Positions 59,840-64,000 of a DNA stretch of 64,000 nucleotides are shown here, piece after piece (within the stretch, counting starts at the first letter, position 1; each line of letters starts with the position of its first letter). The position numbers and the translations under genes were made by a program. A model generated the notes under the pieces. It saw only the letters and a program-made list of their open reading frames with translations, searched no databases and was not told the origin of the DNA. Origin of the DNA: Lachnospiraceae bacterium (lineage in GTDB: Bacteria > Bacillota > Clostridia > Lachnospirales > Lachnospiraceae); contig JAIKVW010000039.1 of assembly GCA_024685315.1 (NCBI GenBank), forward strand, positions 36,825-100,824, in the 5' to 3' direction.

Positions 59840-61120
59840 ATGATTTTTGATCTGATGGTTATCGGAGGGGGCGCTTCAGGCCTGGCGGCCGCTGTGACAG
59901 CGGGAAGGCTGGGGGCTTCTGTGCTGGTCCTCGAGCGCATGAAGGAGCCTGGCAGAAAGATCCTTGCTTCCGGGAACGGAAGATGCAACCTTACAAATCA
60001 GAATATTTCATCTGATATTGATAAGGAAGCCCGTCTATTTGCGGCTTACCGTTCTGACTCGGATTTCTCATCAGCCTCCGATGAAGGCTTTATCCGCCAT
60101 GTCATAAGCAGATTTGACAGCAAAAAAGCCGAAGAGTTCTTTGCTTCCACTGGCGTCCTCACACATTCGAGGGGAGAATATGTCTACCCGCGCTCTGACC
60201 AGGCTAAGACCGTCAGAGACGCGCTTGTAAGGGCCTGCGAAGAGACCGGTTCTGTCAGGATCATCACCGGATGCAGGGTACTTGATATAGCCTGTGCCTC
60301 AGAAGGTTTCACAGCAGCCTGCGAGGACGGAAAGGCATTTACCGCGCGCAAGCTAATACTTGCTGCCGGCGGAAGATCCCAGGAAAAGCTTGGTTCCGAC
60401 GGCTCCGGGGAAAGAATTGCCGCCTCTTTTGGTCATCACATTATCCCTTCGGTCCCCGCGCTCTGTTCTCTTAAAACGGACGATCCGGGCTTTTTCAGAG
60501 CCGCGGCCGGAGTAAGGTCTGAGGGCAGGGTCGCACTTTATATTGACGGCGAAATGGCTTCAGAAGAAATCGGAGAGATACAGTACACATCTACCGGGCT
60601 CTCAGGCATCCCCGTGTTCCAGGTTAGCCGCTATGCAGGGAAGGCACTCTCCTCGGGTTCAGGTGTTTTGGCAAGGCTCGACCTGCTGCCGGACATGGGC
60701 AGTGAGGCGTTATTTATTTACTTAAGCGGGCAATCTAAGGCTCATCCGGATTATGCGGTTTTAGACCTGCTCTCCGGGATCCTGAACGAAAAGCTTTCAT
60801 TTGCAGTCCTTGAAAAAACAGATATAGCTGCAGAAAAAGCCGCTTGTAAATTAAGCAAAAGGGAGTTGCATAAGATATGCAATGCTCTTAAGGAAAGCTC
60901 ATTTAATATTACCGGAACAGCCGGCTTTGAAGATTCGCAGGTCACTTCAGGCGGCGTATCGCTAAATGAAGTTGACCCGGACACCATGATGTCAAAGCTC
61001 GTTCCCGGCCTCTATATTACCGGAGAACTGCTTGACTTCGACGGGATCTGCGGAGGATACAATCTGCATATGGCCTGGGCCACCGGCATCATCGCAGGGC
61101 GAAGCGCCTCGGAAAGTTAA
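59840..61120 (+). CDS. HI0933/BaiN-family flavoprotein
   Basis: ATG 59840 is used, giving MIFDLMVIGGGASGLAAAV at the N-terminus. An upstream ATG at 59798 lies in the hairpin region. The 426 residues have the FAD Rossmann motif VIGGGASGLAAAVTAGRLG, then LASGNGRCNLTNQ and the C-terminal GLYITGELLDFDGICGGYNLHMAWATGIIAG, all diagnostic of HI0933-like oxidoreductases. Members include BaiN, which acts in bile acid dehydroxylation, but most are uncharacterised. It precedes a second FAD protein by 3 bases. Confidence 0.9.
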   Translation: MIFDLMVIGGGASGLAAAVTAGRLGASVLVLERMKEPGRKILASGNGRCNLTNQNISSDIDKEARLFAAYRSDSDFSSASDEGFIRHVISRFDSKKAEEFFASTGVLTHSRGEYVYPRSDQAKTVRDALVRACEETGSVRIITGCRVLDIACASEGFTAACEDGKAFTARKLILAAGGRSQEKLGSDGSGERIAASFGHHIIPSVPALCSLKTDDPGFFRAAAGVRSEGRVALYIDGEMASEEIGEIQYTSTGLSGIPVFQVSRYAGKALSSGSGVLARLDLLPDMGSEALFIYLSGQSKAHPDYAVLDLLSGILNEKLSFAVLEKTDIAAEKAACKLSKRELHKICNALKESSFNITGTAGFEDSQVTSGGVSLNEVDPDTMMSKLVPGLYITGELLDFDGICGGYNLHMAWATGIIAGRSASES

Positions 61121-61123
61121 GCC

Positions 61124-62740
61124 ATGATCAAAGTAACCAACCTTAAAATATCTGCTAAGACCGGCGACAAGGGGATCCTGCACAGTCTTGCATACAAACT
61201 GAGACTGCCCGAGAAGGAGATCCTCTCGTACCGGATCCTGAAGAGATCCCTTGACGCCAGAAAAACCGCGGGAGCCGGCCATTCTGCAGAACCTCACTAT
61301 GAGTACAGCCTCGCGGTGTCATTAAAAAACGAAGAGCGTTATCTCAAAAGGAACCGCAGCAAGGACATCAGCGAGTATAAAGATATCACATACGTTTTCC
61401 CTTATATTGCTTCGGAAAGACCCTCGGTGCCCCCTGTAATCATCGGGAGCGGTCCTGCAGGGCTGCTGTGCGCGCTAATGCTTGCGCGCGCAGGATTCGC
61501 CCCCGTAGTGCTTGAGCGCGGCGGAAGCGTTGAAAAACGTGCTGAAAAGGTCAGGTCCTTCTGGGAAGGCGGGGCGCTCGATCCTGAATGCAACGTGCAG
61601 TTTGGCGAAGGCGGCGCAGGCACATTCTCCGACGGCAAGCTGAATACCCTTGTTAAAAGCACTGACGGGAAGCACAAGGCCGTTCTTGAGGAATTCGTAA
61701 AGCACGGCGCTAAAGAAGAGATCCTCTATGACAACAAGCCTCATCTCGGCACTGACGAGCTCATCGGAATCGTGAAGAACATCCGCGAAGAGATCATTTC
61801 CCTGGGCGGAAAGTTCTGCTTCGACACCTGCGCGAGGGATTTCAGGATAAGTGACAGAAACAAGATCACTGCAGTAATTACGGACAGCGAAGAGATCCCG
61901 GCCTCGCATGTAGTTCTTGCCCTTGGGCACAGCTCCAGAGACACCATAACGCGTCTTGATTCCCTCGGGCTTAATATGGCGCAGAAGCCTTTTGCGATGG
62001 GCGTAAGGATCGAGCATCCGCAGGAGATGGTAAACCTCTCCCAATACGGCGGAGCCTTTAGCTTCCTTCCTCCTGCCTCGTACAACCTTACCTGCCGGAC
62101 CGGGACCGGAAGGAGCGTCTATTCCTTCTGCATGTGCCCCGGGGGCTATGTCGTTAACGCTTCCTCAGAAAATGGCATGATCGCGGTTAACGGAATGAGC
62201 TATTCCGGCCGAGGAAGCAAAAACGCCAACAGCGCTGTAGTTGTAAATGTGGATCCTTCCGACTATAATAATGGAGATCCTGACGACCCGCTTCTCGGCA
62301 TCGCCTTCCAGCGCAAATGGGAGAGCGCAGCCTTCGAGACCGGAAATGGAAAGGTCCCGGTACAGCTTTTCGGAGATTTCGTTAAGGGCAGGATCTCTGC
62401 GGATTTTGGAGATCTTGAGCCGGTCCACAAGGGCGGGGTATCATTCGGGAACCTCAAGGAATGCCTTCCGGATTTCATATATGAGAGCCTCGTGTCAGGG
62501 ATCCCTCTCCTCGGCCGCAAGCTAAAAGGCTTTGACCGCGAGGACGCGATCCTCTCCGGAATAGAGAGCCGCACTTCATCCCCGGTCAGGATGCTTAGAG
62601 ACGAGAGCTTCCAGGGAAATATACGCGGGATCTATCCCTGCGGTGAAGGAGCCGGATATGCCGGCGGGATCGTCAGCGCCGCGATGGACGGAATAAGGGT
62701 CGCCGAAGCTCTGGCAAAGGACATGTTAAAGAATGAATAA
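61124..62740 (+). CDS. FAD-dependent dehydrogenase (COG2509 type)
   Basis: The 538 residues have an N-terminal basic domain of about 100 residues (KLRLPEKEILSYRILKRSLDARK), which looks like a nucleic-acid or substrate-binding module. The FAD motif VIIGSGPAGLLCALMLARAG follows, then VQFGEGGAGTFSDGKLNT and the C-terminal GIYPCGEGAGYAGGIVSAAMDGI. Homologues are widespread in Firmicutes but have no firm function. It overlaps the miaB start by 8 bases. Confidence 0.88.
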   Translation: MIKVTNLKISAKTGDKGILHSLAYKLRLPEKEILSYRILKRSLDARKTAGAGHSAEPHYEYSLAVSLKNEERYLKRNRSKDISEYKDITYVFPYIASERPSVPPVIIGSGPAGLLCALMLARAGFAPVVLERGGSVEKRAEKVRSFWEGGALDPECNVQFGEGGAGTFSDGKLNTLVKSTDGKHKAVLEEFVKHGAKEEILYDNKPHLGTDELIGIVKNIREEIISLGGKFCFDTCARDFRISDRNKITAVITDSEEIPASHVVLALGHSSRDTITRLDSLGLNMAQKPFAMGVRIEHPQEMVNLSQYGGAFSFLPPASYNLTCRTGTGRSVYSFCMCPGGYVVNASSENGMIAVNGMSYSGRGSKNANSAVVVNVDPSDYNNGDPDDPLLGIAFQRKWESAAFETGNGKVPVQLFGDFVKGRISADFGDLEPVHKGGVSFGNLKECLPDFIYESLVSGIPLLGRKLKGFDREDAILSGIESRTSSPVRMLRDESFQGNIRGIYPCGEGAGYAGGIVSAAMDGIRVAEALAKDMLKNE

Positions 62741-64000
62741 TGATATGAACAGAACCGAAAACATTGATTATTTCCCGGTGAAAGACCGTGCCAGTATGAT
62801 GCTGGACGCAGTTGATATTACCCGGGACGCGCCTACCGAGGAGCCTCTCCGCCAGTATTACTATATGGCGAAGCTCCGCGATATCGTAAGCCGCATGGCC
62901 GAGGCGAAAGGCAGACCTATAACAGCCGACGTTATTACCTACGGATGCCAGGCTAACGCGAGGGATTCCGAGGGATACGCCGGGATCCTGCGGAACTGCG
63001 GCTTCGAGATCACGGAAGACGAGACCAGCGATTTAGTACTTTACAACACCTGCTCGGTCAGGGAAAACGCCGACCAGCGCCTTTTCGGGCATCTCGGCCA
63101 GATGAAGGTCAAAAAGGCGAAGAACCCGGAGATTATCGTCGCGGTCTGCGGCTGCATGATGCAGGAGAAAAGCAATCTCGAGAAGATCCGCAGGTCATTT
63201 AATGTGGTCGACATCATTTTCGGCACCCACAATATGCATATGCTTGCTGAACTTCTCTACAAGAGGATCACTACCGGGAAAAAGGTCTCCGACGTCCGTG
63301 AGAACTCTATGACTATCGTTGAAGACATGCCCTTTGAGCGTAAATTTCCCTTCAAGATGGGCGTCAACATCATGTACGGCTGCAATAATTTCTGCACCTA
63401 CTGCATCGTCCCCTACGTAAGAGGCAGAGAGCGGAGCAGGGATCCTGAGGAGATCCTCTCCGAGATACGCGGCGCAGTCTCCGACGGAGTCATCGAAGTG
63501 ATGCTCCTCGGGCAGAACGTCAACTCCTACGGGAAAAACCTCACTCAGCAGATATCATTTGCCCAGCTCCTCGCAAAAACCGCTGAGATCCCGGGCCTTA
63601 AGCGAGTAAGGTTCATGACTTCCCACCCAAAGGACATGTCTGACGAGCTCATTGAAACGACGGCAAAATATCCTAAGGTCTGCAGACATGTGCACCTGCC
63701 GCTGCAGTCCGGCAGCGACCGGATCCTCAAGGCAATGAACCGCCACTATACAAAGGCGGATTACATGCTCCTCGTTAAAAAGCTTCGCGAAGCGATGCCT
63801 GACATTTCCCTTACCACGGACATTATCGTGGGATTCCCCGGCGAGACGAAAGAGGATTTCCTCCAGACGATGGAAATCGTCCGGGAAGTAAAATACGACA
63901 GCGCGTTCACATTTATATACTCAAAAAGGCCGGGAACGCCTGCCGCGCGCATAGAAGACGGTACACCGGAAGAAGTGATCCACGAGCGTTTTGACAGACT
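62733..64000 (+). CDS. miaB: tRNA-i6A37 methylthiotransferase MiaB (partial, runs off the window)
   Basis: MiaB adds methylthio to i6A37 of tRNAs using SAM and two [4Fe-4S] clusters. The visible 422 residues include a long N-terminal extension and the auxiliary cluster Cys in ITYGCQANARDSEG, YNTCSVREN and AVCGCMMQEK. The radical-SAM motif GCNNFCTYCIVPYVRG follows, then VMLLGQNVNSYG and VRFMTSHPKDMSDELI. The common QMN is QAN here. The C-terminal TRAM domain lies beyond the window. ATG 62733 overlaps the previous stop; ATG 62745 is also possible. Confidence 0.95.
   Translation, partial: MNNDMNRTENIDYFPVKDRASMMLDAVDITRDAPTEEPLRQYYYMAKLRDIVSRMAEAKGRPITADVITYGCQANARDSEGYAGILRNCGFEITEDETSDLVLYNTCSVRENADQRLFGHLGQMKVKKAKNPEIIVAVCGCMMQEKSNLEKIRRSFNVVDIIFGTHNMHMLAELLYKRITTGKKVSDVRENSMTIVEDMPFERKFPFKMGVNIMYGCNNFCTYCIVPYVRGRERSRDPEEILSEIRGAVSDGVIEVMLLGQNVNSYGKNLTQQISFAQLLAKTAEIPGLKRVRFMTSHPKDMSDELIETTAKYPKVCRHVHLPLQSGSDRILKAMNRHYTKADYMLLVKKLREAMPDISLTTDIIVGFPGETKEDFLQTMEIVREVKYDSAFTFIYSKRPGTPAARIEDGTPEEVIHERFDR

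Overview
The window is a stretch of bacterial chromosome at roughly half GC and about 90% coding, with most genes on the + strand in long operons. Gene content and order point to a low-GC Gram-positive of class Clostridia, most likely Lachnospiraceae or a close relative. The markers are rpmB-yloU-fakA-recG, rsmD-coaD, rnc-smc-ftsY-ylxM-ffh-rpsP-khpA-rimM-trmD-rplS, a short-form hisG with hisZ, recU, tmcAL, and the spore-associated ytfI/gerW pair plus a SpoVB-like flippase. I see no rRNA, tRNA, CRISPR array, insertion sequence or prophage. No gene-free stretch exceeds about 260 bases.

Layout. 0-1.8 kb: a membrane-anchored TPR protein. 1.8-8.9 kb: the arginine locus, with argG divergent from argC-GNAT-argJ-argB-argD-HAD and three phased ArgR-box-like sites between them. 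8.9-14.7 kb: ychF, an Lgt-family protein, a rhomboid-like zinc-ribbon protein, ytfI-like and gerW genes, and an FHA protein. 14.8-21.2 kb: rpmB, yloU, fakA, recG and an M3 peptidase. 21.2-24.7 kb: rsmD, coaD and a coiled-coil gene, convergent with tmcAL and a small unknown gene. 24.7-35.7 kb: rpmF, plsX, rnc, smc, then the SRP and ribosome-maturation cluster. 35.7-45.9 kb: lepB, rbgA, rnhB, yraN, a PDZ/radical-SAM DUF512 protein, der, plsY, rnhA, an RsmF-like methylase, a HAD protein, an RluA-family synthase and recU. 45.9-50.6 kb: hisZGDBI plus fabZ. 50.6-59.7 kb: alaS with an unusual leader, a CapA-like protein, rpsU, phoH, ybeY, a DUF3048 lipoprotein and a SpoVB-like flippase. 59.8-64 kb: two flavoproteins and miaB, which runs off the end.

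How the genes work together. Most of the window is translation and envelope housekeeping: ribosomal proteins L28, L32, S16, L19 and S21, rRNA/tRNA modification, ribosome GTPases, SRP targeting, chromosome segregation and phospholipid synthesis. Two amino-acid biosynthesis operons are set among these. Many promoters are near-consensus sigma-A sites with 16-17 bp spacers.

The least explained material is in non-coding leaders. These are a tandemly duplicated two-hairpin module (period 73 nt) between promoter and alaS, terminator-like hairpins that begin at the predicted transcription starts of ylxM and alaS, a structured L19 leader, and an 18-bp palindrome between 11-bp direct repeats upstream of rpsU. 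Protein oddities are a signal peptidase I with Arg at the catalytic Lys position, a rhomboid-fold protein without a GxS motif but with a zinc ribbon, an Lgt-family protein with altered signature motifs, a CapA-like protein lacking the usual histidines, and a plsX-rnc junction without acpP. All assignments come from reading the sequence; no database search was run.
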